A stretch of 64,000 nucleotides of DNA. It comes from an uncultured Flavobacteriales bacterium (GTDB lineage: Bacteria > Bacteroidota > Bacteroidia > Flavobacteriales_D > Crocinitomicaceae). The position numbers and the translations under genes are program-made. The notes under the pieces are model-generated. The model was given only the letters and a program-made list of their open reading frames with translations, was not told the DNA's origin and did no database searches. Below, in pieces: positions 47,705 through 58,163 of this stretch. The stretch is taken from contig CALSTG010000001.1 in NCBI GenBank assembly GCA_943789205.1, positions 1,540,435 through 1,604,434 of the forward strand, in the 5' to 3' direction. Every line of letters starts with the position of its first letter. The first letter of the stretch is position 1.

Positions 47705-48352
47705 CTAAAACTGATGGATGTAATTCGATTCTTTTTCCTGTCCTATTGTTGTTTCTGGTCCATGACCACAATACACAGTGGTATTTTCAGGGAGCGTAAA
47801 CATAACCTCAAAAATAGAATTTTTTAGTGTATTTATATCTCCTCCTGGTAAATCTACCCTACCAAAGCTTCCATTAAAAAGTACATCGCCATTAATAACA
47901 AATGAATTTGCTTCATTATAGAAAACAACATGCCCTGGTGCATGACCAGGCGTAAAATAAACCTTAAAGGCAATGTCTTGGAAAACAATTTCTGTTTTGT
48001 CTTCCAAAAAGAAATCAGGATTAGGAGATTCTTTGTAAGCCTGGAATCCGTACAAGGCCGCATAGTTCTTTACAGATTTTAGTGTAGCTAAATCCTTTTC
48101 ATGAAGGTAAAGTGGGATGTTGAATTTTTCTTTTACCGCAGCGTTTCCCAAAATATGATCAATGTGTGCATGCGTATTAAGCAGGGCCAAAGGGCGTAGG
48201 CTATTCGATGCTATATATTCAAAAAGTGTATTTTCTTCATGAGAATCATAGCAACCAGGGTCAATAATGACACAATTTTTAGTTGGTGAAATAACTATAT
48301 ATGTATTTTCTTGAAACCCATTAAACTGAAATGAAACGACCTTTAAACTCAT
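47705..48352 (-). CDS. Metallo-beta-lactamase-fold hydrolase (glyoxalase II-like)
   Basis: 215 residues. The zinc-site motif THAHIDHILGN (H61, H63, D65, H66) is intact, with further ligands in TPGHAPGH and INGDVLF contexts. No signal peptide, so cytoplasmic. It resembles hydroxyacylglutathione hydrolase-type thioesterases; in an organism with bacillithiol (bshB1 is in this window) a bacillithiol thioester is a possible substrate, which is inference. It starts 10 bases after the upstream cargo gene's stop. Confidence 0.87.
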   Translation of the reverse strand: MSLKVVSFQFNGFQENTYIVISPTKNCVIIDPGCYDSHEENTLFEYIASNSLRPLALLNTHAHIDHILGNAAVKEKFNIPLYLHEKDLATLKSVKNYAALYGFQAYKESPNPDFFLEDKTEIVFQDIAFKVYFTPGHAPGHVVFYNEANSFVINGDVLFNGSFGRVDLPGGDINTLKNSIFEVMFTLPENTTVYCGHGPETTIGQEKESNYIHQF

Positions 48353-48362
48353 AATTTTTACG

Positions 48363-51300
48363 TTACCTAATCAAGTTAACGTGACCACTCAATTGATATT
48401 GTTTGTCCACGAAATCAGTATAGGTGAGCTTCCAAATATAGGTACCATCTTGACAAGGCTTACCCATATATGTGCCATCCCAAGTTTGGTAAGGTTCAGA
48501 CATTGTATGTAATAATTCACCCCAACGGTTAAAGATGAGACATTCCATTTCTTTAAGATTTCCTCCAGAAACTTGAAAGGTTTCATTGAGTCCATTATTG
48601 TCAGGTGTAAATGTATTTGGAACATATACAACAGCGTCGTAAGTTATATTTATAAATTCATCGGAGGAGCATCCGTCTGAATTCGTAAATGTTACTTTAT
48701 AGGTGATTTCTTGATTTGGTGTCGCAATAGGGTTTTGACAATGAATGCATGTTAGGAACTCTGCAGGGGTCCATATGTAGCTTCCTGTTTGGTCAGAAAA
48801 AGCATTGAGTTGAATTTGATCTCCATAAAAAGCCAAAACGTCATTCGATGTTTCAAATGTTGGATAAGGAAATAATGAAACATTAACGAAAGCGGTATCT
48901 CGGCATTCGTTTTCATCAATTCCTATAACCGTGTATTCTGTGCTGCTAAGTGGTATAACGGTAACCTCATTCGCAAATTGACTGACCACTGTGTTTTCAG
49001 GAAACCATTGATAGAAATCTGCACCTTCGGCCCACAAGTAAGCTTCTTCTTTTGGACAAATTATAGTATCATTACCGGCTTGGATTTGAATTTCTATGAC
49101 ATTTGCAAATATGGAATCTAAAATTATACCACAAGCATTGCCGATTTCAACATAAAACCATTGATTTTGTGTAGGAGCGATGACGGCTATGGGGCCATCA
49201 GAATTAATAAGATTAGGATCAGGCAACCATTGGTAGGTGTCTCCTCCATTTGCGATAATTGCCGATTGCCCTCCTAAACAGACACCTATTTCATCATCTA
49301 TATCAGGGTTGGGTGGTTCAAAGTATACTTCAACGGTCGTCGTGTCATAGTTCACACATCCATTCGAGGTTGTTATTGTCGCTACATATGTTATTGTAGA
49401 GTCTGGTGTGCACGTTGGTGTAAATGAATTTGGATTGTCTAAAAAAGTTGTAGGACTCCATGTTACTGTTCCTTCTCCAGTAACTTCTAATGTTAAACTG
49501 TTTCCTAAACATAAGCTTGTTTCCTCTGATATTCCGATAGTATTATTAAATACTTCTAAGGTGACATCTAACGTTTGAGAGCCGCAAGTATCTGAAACAG
49601 TAACAGAAAAAGTAGTGGTCTCATTCACAGTTGCAATTGGGTTTGCGATATTAGGATTGTCTAATAAATTTGCTGGTTCCCATTCGTAAAATGCCCCACC
49701 GTAGGCTTCAAGTTCATAACTAGAACCAGGACAAATCGGTGTTAGTGGTTCAACAACACCGCCTTCGAATGCTCCAATGTTAACAAAAATAGTTACAGAA
49801 TCAGAACTAAAGCATCCCGAGGTATCAGAAACGACAAGCTGGACTTCATAGGTTCCTGGCTCGCTATATTGGTAAATCGGTTCCTCTTCTGTTGAGGATC
49901 CTCCATCTCCAAAAGTCCACAAATAAGCATTTCCGTTTTCGCTATCATTTTGGAAAAATACGGATTGAGGAATACAGATTAAGGGCGCAGGTTGCGCCGC
50001 TGCCGCTTCAATGGTACTGAGTTCAAATTTAAATGTAGCCATGTTGCAGTTCGATCCTTGATTGGTTTCAGCAAAAGCCCCGGGTGTTGTCGTAAATCCT
50101 GTTGGATTGCCCCCGCATGCCCCACAGACAGCATGATAGATACGTCCTGATTTATCAAAACGGCTGGTACCACCATCGACATGATTGGAGCTACTATTCA
50201 TACCTCCCATAAACGTCGCATATTTCAAATTTGCAGCATCTTGACCAAGAACAGCTATATAGAAGTTGCTCCCATTTGTTTCACTTTGATGCGCGTCATT
50301 TGTAACTAAAAATCCATTGGTCGAAGAATTAGGAAGCAGGCCTTGATTTAAGTTTCCTCCCCAACCCGCAAGATATATATCATAGCAATCGGAGACTAGA
50401 AATGCAGTTGGTGAAATTTCTACATTTCCAGTACCTGCGCCAATCATCGTTGTCCATTCTATATTATTCAATGAGGCATCATATTTTCTTACAAATTGTC
50501 CTGAATTTGGTGAACCAAAACATCCGTTTGTAATGGGCCAAGAGGATTCTGTTTGACCATAAACGTATATATTGTTGTCTATATCATATTGCACAAAGTA
50601 AGCTTGGTCATATTCTACAGAACCCATGTAAGTTCCGGAAATCAAACTACCCGTGTTTGCATTAAACTTAGCAATATAACCATCTGATATTCCTCCATCA
50701 AAGGTTAGGTCGTTTCCTTGCGTAAAAAGACTACTTGAATTTGTGCCTCCAGCTATGCACAACTCACCGAGTTCATCATTTACTTGAATTGAATTACCAG
50801 ACTCTAATCCAATACCTCCGAAGTAGGTACTCCAAGAAAGTTCATTTAATCCGGGTGGCATTTTAAAAAGAATAGCATCTTGTATACCACTCAGGTTTGA
50901 TTGATTTGGATTGTTTAATGGAAAATCAGAAGAGTATGTTGTGCTCGCAACATAAACGTTGTTACTGGCATCTAACATGATTTCTCCGCGGAATTGATCT
51001 CCATAATTCATATGTAAATTATCTAGATTTAAACCATCATTATCAGTACCGCCAAGATAAGTAGAGGCTAATAAATTTGCGCCGGATGGACTGAGTCTTG
51101 CGATATAAATATCTGTTCCAGAGAAACTAATACTATTTTCTGTTACCGAAGGTCCACCTCCCAATATATTGTCGAAAGAAGCACCTGCCATAGGGAAATC
51201 AGTAGAACCCGTGACGCCATAGATGAATAATTCACCATTATCGGCACAAACAAGACTATGAGGGGTTTCATTTCCGCTACCTCCAATATAGGTTGAATAG

Positions 51301-52226
51301 AGTAATGCAGTTCCTTGAGCATTAAACTTTGTAATGCCTATATCAGTAGCAATATTTCCCTGTCCTCCTTGATAAGTGACGTCATATGCTCCTGTGGTCA
51401 CAGGGTATTGAGATCCCATTACAATGCCCCCGCCAAATAAGTTTCCATAGATATCAGGGGTTGCTGTAAAACCCCAGTTGTCAGAGATTGCGCCTGAAAA
51501 TGTTGAAAATGTTAAGCTAGGATCAATATATATTGATTTTGAGTCATCGTATCCCTCTGGAAAATAAAATGAGAATTCTTGTTCATGTTGCAGAAATGAA
51601 ACAGCGACGGAAGACTTACGTCCTAAAGAATCTATTTCCCAAGCTTTTGGAGCAGATTGCCTTATTTCTCCAAATCGATTTTTGACAATTAATTGATTGT
51701 TTTCGATGCGCACGTCCTCCGTGCCAACAAAGGTCCATTTAATGTTAGAAAGCTCTGCGCCAGGTTCGATAAGAAAATTATAGCTCAATTGACCTTTATC
51801 TCCCTTATATATCAAGTCTATGCCCGCATAAAAGTCAGTGAATTCAACTTCGTTGTATGAATAGATATGATGCTTCCATTTTGACGAATCCGAACCAATT
51901 ATATAATTTTTATAATCAAACGAAGGAATTGATTTTGTATGACTAGTAACATTATTGTGGCCTATAAACTGTTGATGAATGGAATGAATACTCTTTACAT
52001 GCGCATTATGGCTCTCGTTTTTAGCCTCATGATCATGGTCGTGAACCATAAAATCCGTTAGATAAAAATATAAACCGTCGTTCTGAATATATAATTTCCC
52101 TAAATCTAATTCTACAGAATATTGAATACGGTCATCCCATTGCCCCATATTTGGGGTCATCCAAACTTTTTGCGCAATAAATGATGATGCACAAAAAAGC
52201 ATAGAAATTAGGGAGAAGAGTCTCAT
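48363..52226 (-). CDS. Large SBBP-repeat/PKD surface protein, T9SS type B cargo
   Basis: 1287 residues. Signal peptide (to FIAQ), an N-terminal beta domain at about 20-235 containing a His/Asp-rich stretch (DFMVHDHDHEAKNESHNAH), then SBBP-type beta-propeller repeats at about 260-740 (recurring STYIGGSGNE-like strands), a PKD domain at about 760-830 (WTFGDGG), several Ig-like units and a C-terminal CHU_C domain (VPNTFTPDNNGLNE, IFNRWGE, GHVNLIR). A secreted or surface-attached protein of unknown ligand. First gene of a minus-strand run with the MBL hydrolase and the glycosyltransferase. Confidence 0.9.
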   Translation of the reverse strand: MRLFSLISMLFCASSFIAQKVWMTPNMGQWDDRIQYSVELDLGKLYIQNDGLYFYLTDFMVHDHDHEAKNESHNAHVKSIHSIHQQFIGHNNVTSHTKSIPSFDYKNYIIGSDSSKWKHHIYSYNEVEFTDFYAGIDLIYKGDKGQLSYNFLIEPGAELSNIKWTFVGTEDVRIENNQLIVKNRFGEIRQSAPKAWEIDSLGRKSSVAVSFLQHEQEFSFYFPEGYDDSKSIYIDPSLTFSTFSGAISDNWGFTATPDIYGNLFGGGIVMGSQYPVTTGAYDVTYQGGQGNIATDIGITKFNAQGTALLYSTYIGGSGNETPHSLVCADNGELFIYGVTGSTDFPMAGASFDNILGGGPSVTENSISFSGTDIYIARLSPSGANLLASTYLGGTDNDGLNLDNLHMNYGDQFRGEIMLDASNNVYVASTTYSSDFPLNNPNQSNLSGIQDAILFKMPPGLNELSWSTYFGGIGLESGNSIQVNDELGELCIAGGTNSSSLFTQGNDLTFDGGISDGYIAKFNANTGSLISGTYMGSVEYDQAYFVQYDIDNNIYVYGQTESSWPITNGCFGSPNSGQFVRKYDASLNNIEWTTMIGAGTGNVEISPTAFLVSDCYDIYLAGWGGNLNQGLLPNSSTNGFLVTNDAHQSETNGSNFYIAVLGQDAANLKYATFMGGMNSSSNHVDGGTSRFDKSGRIYHAVCGACGGNPTGFTTTPGAFAETNQGSNCNMATFKFELSTIEAAAAQPAPLICIPQSVFFQNDSENGNAYLWTFGDGGSSTEEEPIYQYSEPGTYEVQLVVSDTSGCFSSDSVTIFVNIGAFEGGVVEPLTPICPGSSYELEAYGGAFYEWEPANLLDNPNIANPIATVNETTTFSVTVSDTCGSQTLDVTLEVFNNTIGISEETSLCLGNSLTLEVTGEGTVTWSPTTFLDNPNSFTPTCTPDSTITYVATITTSNGCVNYDTTTVEVYFEPPNPDIDDEIGVCLGGQSAIIANGGDTYQWLPDPNLINSDGPIAVIAPTQNQWFYVEIGNACGIILDSIFANVIEIQIQAGNDTIICPKEEAYLWAEGADFYQWFPENTVVSQFANEVTVIPLSSTEYTVIGIDENECRDTAFVNVSLFPYPTFETSNDVLAFYGDQIQLNAFSDQTGSYIWTPAEFLTCIHCQNPIATPNQEITYKVTFTNSDGCSSDEFINITYDAVVYVPNTFTPDNNGLNETFQVSGGNLKEMECLIFNRWGELLHTMSEPYQTWDGTYMGKPCQDGTYIWKLTYTDFVDKQYQLSGHVNLIR

Positions 52227-52392
52227 TTAGTCTAAGTTACAACGAAAAAAAAACATTTCTACAATATAAACACATTGTTGGTCAATAAGTTGCCTTAAAA
52301 GACAACCTGAAATGGGCTGAACTTGTGTGTCTTGTTGCTTTTTTGTTTCTTTGTGTACTTCACTATACCAAAACTATACCAAAAAAAACTAC

Positions 52393-55230
52393 ATGAAATC
52401 TATCTTAACCCTTGTTTTAATATTAGCCATAACACCCTTTATTTCAGCCCAAAAATTTTCCAGAGTTAAAGTGATTGCGAACAATCAAGAGCTGCTTCAA
52501 ATTTCGAATTTAGGCGTTGCTGTTGACCACGGAATTCGCAAGAAAAACACCTTTTTGATAACAGATTTATCTGAACAAGAAATCGCTATTTTAGATGATT
52601 ATGGTTACACTTATGAGATTGAAATCGATGATGTTAAAGCCTTTTATAAAAATCGCTTAAGCAAGCCTGAATCGCATCCTTTTCTCAAAAATGCGGATTG
52701 TTCTGGAGGTTCTGGGGGTTCTGGTGGATTTGAACCGGCTGTTCCTTCAAATTTCAATCTTGGTTCCATGGGTGGCTATCTAACCTATGAAGAGATGCTC
52801 GAAGAGCTTGATGATATGCATTCGCAATACCCCAATTTGATAACAGCTAAAAGCCCTATTTCGAATTTTGAAACATACAACAACCGTCCCATTTATCATG
52901 TGAAATTATCTGACAATCCTGGATCGGATGAGGCAAACGAGCCAAACGTACTTTATTCGGCAATTCATCATGCTAGAGAGCCAATGAGTTTAATGGAGAC
53001 GATATTCTTCATGTGGTACTTACTTGAAAATTATGGAACTGACGATGAGGTGACTTATTTGGTTGATCACACGAGAATGTTCTTCGTACCTTGTTTAAAC
53101 CCTGACGGATACATTTATAATGAACAGACAGATCCGAACGGTGGTGGTATGTGGAGAAAGAACCGCAGAGACCACCCGAATAGTAATAATTTTGGTGTTG
53201 ATCTAAATAGAAATTATTCTTACGGATGGGGAACCACAGGTATCAGCTTTAATACCAATAGTGATGTGTATTGTGGTTCTGGTCCATTTTCTGAACCAGA
53301 AACACAGGCAATGAAATGGTTGTCAGAAACCTATGATTTTGAAACGGCGTTTAATGCCCACAGTTATTCTCCCTCTATTTTATTTCCGATTGGTACGACT
53401 GATGAGGAATTTGCGGACCACCATGATTATATTCAGGATTATACAAATCATATGTGTGAATTCAATGGGTACCCAGCTTTTAAAAGTTCAGGGTTGTATC
53501 CTGCCTCCGGGGATTCAGATGATTATATGTATAAAGAAGATATCGGGGTGGGACAAAAAGATACTGTTTTCGCACATACTCCTGAGGTAGGCACATCATT
53601 TTGGCCAGGAACCAATAACATCAACCCAACATGTCAGGAAATGGTATTTTCAAATCTGGTATTAGCTCATGTTTCTAGAAACTATCTTGTTGTAAAAGAT
53701 ACGGATCCAAATGTTGTTGCAACTGTTTCAGGTGATTTTAATCATTCAGCTAAAAGATATGGTAGAGAATCAGGGCCAGTCACAGTATCTATAGAACCGC
53801 TGTTAAATATCAGTTCAGTTGGTAACTCAATTGTATATGACTTAAACCCTACAGAGGAACAATCAGGAACAATTTCTTATGACTTAAACTCGGGGATTCA
53901 ATTTGGTGATGAGGTTAAGTTTATACTTAAAACAGATAATGGACTTTGGGTGAAAAAAGATACAATTACCAAAACCTATGGTGCAATTACTCTGCAAGTC
54001 CTTGAAGATGCAACAAATACCAATAATTGGTCTGGGAATTGGGGGACAACTACATCAACCTATGTTTCTCCTAATAAATCGTTTACAGATTCTCCAAATG
54101 GAAATTATGCGAACAACCAAACAAAAAGCCTTTACTACAATCCCGAGATTGACTTGACGAATGCTATTTCTGCGAAGGTTACTTTTTATGCAAAATGGGA
54201 TATTGAGGCAAATTATGATTATGCTCAGTTTCAGGTGTCGATTGATGGCGGAAACTCTTGGATTGGTCAATGCGGTCAATACACTGTACCGGGTACTGAT
54301 AATAATGGTAGTGTGCAACCTGATGGAGGACCAGTCTATGAGGGTGTTGTTTCTAATTGGGTGTTAGAGGATATTAATTTAAGTGATTATTTAGGTGAAG
54401 TAGTCAACTTTAGATTTAGACTTCGTTCTGATGGTGGTGTTACAGAGGATGGTTTTTATTTTGATGATTTTAAGGTTTTTTATAATGAGGCACCGCAAGG
54501 TGTAGCTCCAGAGGCATCATTTACGCCATCAACGTTTGAACTTTGTTCTGGATCAGAAGTTACTTTTAATGATTTTTCGTCTCAGCAACCAACGGATTGG
54601 TCTTGGGACTTTGGAGATGGTTCAACTTCTTCCGCTCAAAACCCAAGTCATGTATTTATAGGCTCTGGACCATATATTATTACACTGACAGTTTCCAATG
54701 AATTTGGTTCAAATTCAGCAGTCCAAACTATATTGGTGAATGCTTTGCCAGTCGTTGAAATAACGACAAATGATTCAGATAATATCGTTTGTATTAGTGA
54801 TGGTCTAGTGCAGCTTTCAGCTGTCCCCTCAGGTGTTGGGTTTACAGGTTCTGGTGCAAATGGCACGGTATTTAATCCTCAAGTTGCTGGTGTTGGTACT
54901 CACGTCATTACAGGAAGCTTTACTGATGAAAATGAATGTACAGGTCAAAGTAGTATTGAGATAACCGTTGAGCCATGTGCATCAGTTTCGGATTTTGCAT
55001 ATTATAATATTACACTCTACCCAAACCCAAATGAAGGAATGTTCTTCATAGAGGGTATGGCAAAAGGAACGGCGTTTGAAATTTTGAATCTTCAAGGTCA
55101 ATCCATTTATGCGTCAAAAATAGAAAGTCAAACAGAGGCTATTGACCTTTCTTTTACTTCAAATGGGGTGTATATTTTACAAGCCAGAATAAATGGGATA
55201 TCGTGTAGAATGAAATTCACGAGACTTTAA
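52393..55230 (+). CDS. Secreted M14 zinc carboxypeptidase, T9SS type A cargo
   Basis: About 945 residues. The ATG at 52393 gives a clean signal peptide ending ISAQ; an ATG at 52327 would add a 22-residue extension that spoils it. The M14 domain (about 120-445) has zinc ligands H193, E196 and H323 and the catalytic E398 (HHAREP, AHSYSP, PEVGTSFWP), so it should be active. Downstream are a beta-sandwich domain, a PKD domain (WDFGDGS) near residue 720 and a type A sorting domain at the end (ITLYPNPNEG). A short glycine/serine linker (GGSGGSGG) joins propeptide and catalytic domain. It probably digests extracellular peptides. Confidence 0.9.
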   Translation: MKSILTLVLILAITPFISAQKFSRVKVIANNQELLQISNLGVAVDHGIRKKNTFLITDLSEQEIAILDDYGYTYEIEIDDVKAFYKNRLSKPESHPFLKNADCSGGSGGSGGFEPAVPSNFNLGSMGGYLTYEEMLEELDDMHSQYPNLITAKSPISNFETYNNRPIYHVKLSDNPGSDEANEPNVLYSAIHHAREPMSLMETIFFMWYLLENYGTDDEVTYLVDHTRMFFVPCLNPDGYIYNEQTDPNGGGMWRKNRRDHPNSNNFGVDLNRNYSYGWGTTGISFNTNSDVYCGSGPFSEPETQAMKWLSETYDFETAFNAHSYSPSILFPIGTTDEEFADHHDYIQDYTNHMCEFNGYPAFKSSGLYPASGDSDDYMYKEDIGVGQKDTVFAHTPEVGTSFWPGTNNINPTCQEMVFSNLVLAHVSRNYLVVKDTDPNVVATVSGDFNHSAKRYGRESGPVTVSIEPLLNISSVGNSIVYDLNPTEEQSGTISYDLNSGIQFGDEVKFILKTDNGLWVKKDTITKTYGAITLQVLEDATNTNNWSGNWGTTTSTYVSPNKSFTDSPNGNYANNQTKSLYYNPEIDLTNAISAKVTFYAKWDIEANYDYAQFQVSIDGGNSWIGQCGQYTVPGTDNNGSVQPDGGPVYEGVVSNWVLEDINLSDYLGEVVNFRFRLRSDGGVTEDGFYFDDFKVFYNEAPQGVAPEASFTPSTFELCSGSEVTFNDFSSQQPTDWSWDFGDGSTSSAQNPSHVFIGSGPYIITLTVSNEFGSNSAVQTILVNALPVVEITTNDSDNIVCISDGLVQLSAVPSGVGFTGSGANGTVFNPQVAGVGTHVITGSFTDENECTGQSSIEITVEPCASVSDFAYYNITLYPNPNEGMFFIEGMAKGTAFEILNLQGQSIYASKIESQTEAIDLSFTSNGVYILQARINGISCRMKFTRL

Positions 55231-55235
55231 AGAAA

Positions 55236-55610
55236 TTACGAACCTCTTTGATGCCAAAAAGCAAGACCTATAAACAAGGCTTGAAAGGGTAATCGAACAA
55301 TTGCAGCCGTCTGACTTATATCAATGGCTTGCTGCGCCGCCTCATTTTGAGCAAGGTATATATTAGCAGGGAAAACAGCGATTAATAAAAAAATCAATCC
55401 CCACCCTGCGACCTTTCTTGATTTTGGAAATAGTAGCATGCCTCCCAAAAGGATTTCAAAAATTCCACTGACATATACAGCTTCTTTATGAAAGGGCAGA
55501 TAATCAGGCATAATGGCTAAAAAGAAATCCGGGTCAATGAAATGTCTTATGCCTACATAGATATATGCAGAGCTCATAAAATAGATCGTTATTTTTTTGA
55601 AAAGACTCAT
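55236..55610 (-). CDS. DoxX-like membrane protein
   Basis: 124 residues with four predicted membrane helices and the DoxX-type sequence (FLAIMPDYLPFHKEAVYVSGIFEILLGGMLLFPKSRK). Function unknown; related proteins are linked to thiosulfate or redox metabolism, which nothing here supports. It is 17 bases downstream of the DbpA-like gene and converges on the carboxypeptidase gene. Confidence 0.85.
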   Translation of the reverse strand: MSLFKKITIYFMSSAYIYVGIRHFIDPDFFLAIMPDYLPFHKEAVYVSGIFEILLGGMLLFPKSRKVAGWGLIFLLIAVFPANIYLAQNEAAQQAIDISQTAAIVRLPFQALFIGLAFWHQRGS

Positions 55611-55627
55611 GATATTATTGAATTTCT

Positions 55628-56935
55628 TTAGATTTTAGAGATTCTTACCTTTTTCTTTTTAAGTCTCTCGTTATTCAGTTTATTGCACACCTCGATGGCC
55701 TTTAAGCTGGAAACAGCGACGAATGCGCAGTCCGTCTTTAGTTCAATAACGCCCAATTCACTACTGTCAAGATTCCCTTTTTTAATAAAGAGTCCAGCGA
55801 TGTCTCCTTTTGATATTTTATCACGTCTACCACCCGAAACAAAAAGTGTGTTCCATTTATTTTTAGGGATTTTACCTCCTTCTATTATTTCTTTTGTTTT
55901 TATACCGCGCGCATATTCTGGAATTTTATCATTTTTCCCCTTTATACAAATTGCGGATCCACCTTTATTCATTCTTGCTGTTCGTCCATTACGATGTATA
56001 AACTCTTCTTCTCTAGGAGGCATTTCATAGTGAATTATGTAATCTAAGCCGGGTATATCTATACCTCTGGCCGCAAGGTCTGTCGCTAAAAGGGTTCGCT
56101 GGCTAGAGTTTCTGAATTGAATTAAGCTTCTTTCACGTTCAACTTGTTCCATTCCACCGAAAAAGCATGTGTGTTCTGCATTGTTTTCATTTAAAAACTC
56201 CGAAACTCCATCAAGTGTATCTTTAAAGTTACAAAAGATAATCCCTCTTTTTTCGCCCAGATTTTCTAACAGATTTAATAATGTATCTAGTGTATTTTGT
56301 GCAGAATGAACCCATGACAAGTCAAGGATTTTTGATTTCGTGTATAAATAATCGAGTTTTACAGGATCGCTAAATTTCAAGAATCCCGGGACTTCCACTT
56401 TATGTGTAGCAGAAGTAAGAATTTTTCTATCTAAAACATTCAGGGAGACGACAATTTCTTTCATTTCTTTTTCAAAACCAATCTCAAGTGATTTATCAAA
56501 TTCATCAATAACAAGGCTATTTATTCCATCCACAGTAATTCGATCTCTTCTTATATGGTCTGCAATCCTCCCTGGGGTTCCGATAAGTATTGCAGGCGCA
56601 TGTGTGAGCTCTAGTTTTTCTTTTGATCCAGATCTTCCTCCATAGACAGCATTGACCTTATAACCAGTACCCATATCTCTGATTACTTGCTCAATTTGAA
56701 TGGCAAGTTCTCTTGCTGGCACAATGATTAGGAGTTGCGTTACAGAAAGTAATGGATCTAATCGCTGAATTAGGGGTAGCAAAAAAGCCAAGGTTTTACC
56801 CGTTCCAGTAGGTGAAAGAATGAGGACCTCCTTTGACCCCCCAATGGCATCAATAGCTTCTTCTTGCATAGGGTTCAACTGTTCAATTCCCATTTTTTGC
56901 AAAATTTGAGACTGATTTTTTATTTGATTATTCAT
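55628..56935 (-). CDS. DEAD-box RNA helicase, DbpA-like
   Basis: 435 residues. Motif I SPTGTGKT (41-48), PGR (121-123), DEFD at 144-147 in place of DEAD, TSAT (174-177) and HRNGRTAR (314-321) are all present. The last 75 residues (about 360-435, GGRRDKISKGDIAGLF) form the DbpA-type RNA-binding domain that targets 23S rRNA, so a role in large-subunit ribosome assembly is likely. The DEFD substitution keeps the catalytic D-E pair. Confidence 0.88.
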   Translation of the reverse strand: MNNQIKNQSQILQKMGIEQLNPMQEEAIDAIGGSKEVLILSPTGTGKTLAFLLPLIQRLDPLLSVTQLLIIVPARELAIQIEQVIRDMGTGYKVNAVYGGRSGSKEKLELTHAPAILIGTPGRIADHIRRDRITVDGINSLVIDEFDKSLEIGFEKEMKEIVVSLNVLDRKILTSATHKVEVPGFLKFSDPVKLDYLYTKSKILDLSWVHSAQNTLDTLLNLLENLGEKRGIIFCNFKDTLDGVSEFLNENNAEHTCFFGGMEQVERERSLIQFRNSSQRTLLATDLAARGIDIPGLDYIIHYEMPPREEEFIHRNGRTARMNKGGSAICIKGKNDKIPEYARGIKTKEIIEGGKIPKNKWNTLFVSGGRRDKISKGDIAGLFIKKGNLDSSELGVIELKTDCAFVAVSSLKAIEVCNKLNNERLKKKKVRISKI

Positions 56936-57009
56936 GATGATTTTTGATCCTTCAATGGACCAATTTTTTTATAAGATTCGTATTGTATATCAATACAAAT
57001 TAAAAGAAG

Positions 57010-57084
57010 TCGGGATGAGTGGATTCGAACCACCGATCTCGCGCCCCCCAGACGCGCACTTTAACCGGACTAAGCTACATCCCG
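57010..57084 (-). tRNA. tRNA-Pro (anticodon GGG)
   Basis: Minus-strand cloverleaf: acceptor CGGGATG/CATCCCG, T loop GTTCGAATC, anticodon loop CTGGGGG giving GGG. CCA is not encoded. It stands alone between dbpA and menA. Confidence 0.92.
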
Positions 57085-57160
57085 AATTGGAGCGTAAAAA
57101 TATGAAATTGTGTTTAAGTGACATAAGAAATCGCATTGTTCTTATTTGTAATTTTACAAT

Positions 57161-58075
57161 ATGAATAAGATTGGAGCCTGGATCGGAGCCATGCGATTAA
57201 GAACACTACCGCTTTCTATTTCGGGAATAATTGTCGGGTCTGCGCTGGCTTTTTTACTCGGAAATGGAGACATGAAGATATTTTCTACAGCGATTTTAAC
57301 AACTGTTTTGTTTCAGACATTATCCAATTTAGCCAATGATTTAGGGGATAGCCAGAAGGGCACGGACAATGCTGATAGAGTTGGGCCAAAGCGTGCCGTT
57401 CAATCGGGGGAGATTTCTCAATCAGAAATGAAATTTGGTGTTGGTCTTTTTGTGGTTTTGTCTTTTATTGCAGCAGGTGTGCTTATTTATTTGAGTCTTC
57501 CTAATTTGTCAATTGAGTTGTTATACTTTTTTTCGATTCTTGCTGTTCTTTGTGTTTTAGCGGCTATATTTTATACTATGGGTAAGTCAGCATATGGTTA
57601 TAGTGGTTTCGGTGATATTATGGTTTTTATCTTTTTTGGTTTTGTAAGTGTAATAGGTGTTTTTTCATTGTACGGTCTGAGTTTTGAGTGGCTTACATTA
57701 TTGCCATCAATAACGATTGGTGCATGGAGTACTGCAGTACTAAATTTAAATAACATGCGTGATGTTGAGAATGATGCAGCATCCGGTAAGCGAACTATGG
57801 TTGTAAAAATTGGATATGAAAAAGCGAAGTTATACCATGTTAGCTTACTCGTTCTTGGACTAATATCCTGGCTGATTTTGGTTTCAATATTTGTAATAAT
57901 CACCTATAGTTTATGGCCAATAGTAGCTTTGGTTCCTTCAATTTTTATAGCGGGACATTTGAAAAAGGTATTCACTGCACCTGAACCTCGGTTACTTGAT
58001 AGTGAGTTAAAAAAAGTGGCATTTTTAACTTTTTTCTCAGCGCTTTTCTTTGCTGCTGCATTATTCTTTGTATAA
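57161..58075 (+). CDS. menA: 1,4-dihydroxy-2-naphthoate polyprenyltransferase
   Basis: A 304-residue membrane prenyltransferase of the UbiA family, making demethylmenaquinone. The first Asp-rich motif is NDLGDSQKGTDN (59-70) and the second NMRDVENDAASGKRT; the early MRLRTLPLSISG segment is typical of MenA. About eight or nine membrane helices. No other men genes lie nearby. Confidence 0.9.
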   Translation: MNKIGAWIGAMRLRTLPLSISGIIVGSALAFLLGNGDMKIFSTAILTTVLFQTLSNLANDLGDSQKGTDNADRVGPKRAVQSGEISQSEMKFGVGLFVVLSFIAAGVLIYLSLPNLSIELLYFFSILAVLCVLAAIFYTMGKSAYGYSGFGDIMVFIFFGFVSVIGVFSLYGLSFEWLTLLPSITIGAWSTAVLNLNNMRDVENDAASGKRTMVVKIGYEKAKLYHVSLLVLGLISWLILVSIFVIITYSLWPIVALVPSIFIAGHLKKVFTAPEPRLLDSELKKVAFLTFFSALFFAAALFFV

Positions 58076-58108
58076 TTCTTGTTTTTACGTGAATTCTGAT
58101 TTTGAGAC

Positions 58109-58139
58109 TTTCATTGTGTGAGATAATTCAGTAAATTTG
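58109..58139 (+). promoter_or_regulatory. Promoter of the etfBA operon
   Basis: TAAATTTG (58132-58139) matches the Bacteroidota -7 consensus exactly, and TTTC (58109-58112) lies 19 bases upstream in the -33 position, one mismatch from TTTG. The leader before the ATG at 58164 would be about 20 bases. Confidence 0.5.
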
Positions 58140-58163
58140 CAACACTTCAAATAATGACAAAAG

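Noticed and set aside
47703..47771. N-terminal extension of the glycosyltransferase from the ATG at 47771
   Set aside because: It overlaps the upstream hydrolase gene by 67 bases and encodes charged residues absent from the family; the TTG at 47702 gives the usual N-terminus.
52327..52392. Upstream ATG for the M14 carboxypeptidase
   Set aside because: It puts 22 extra residues before a clean signal peptide that starts at the ATG at 52393.
56934..57164. Short plus-strand frame across the tRNA-Pro gene
   Set aside because: Its most protein-like part is the antisense of the tRNA, a well-known false ORF.
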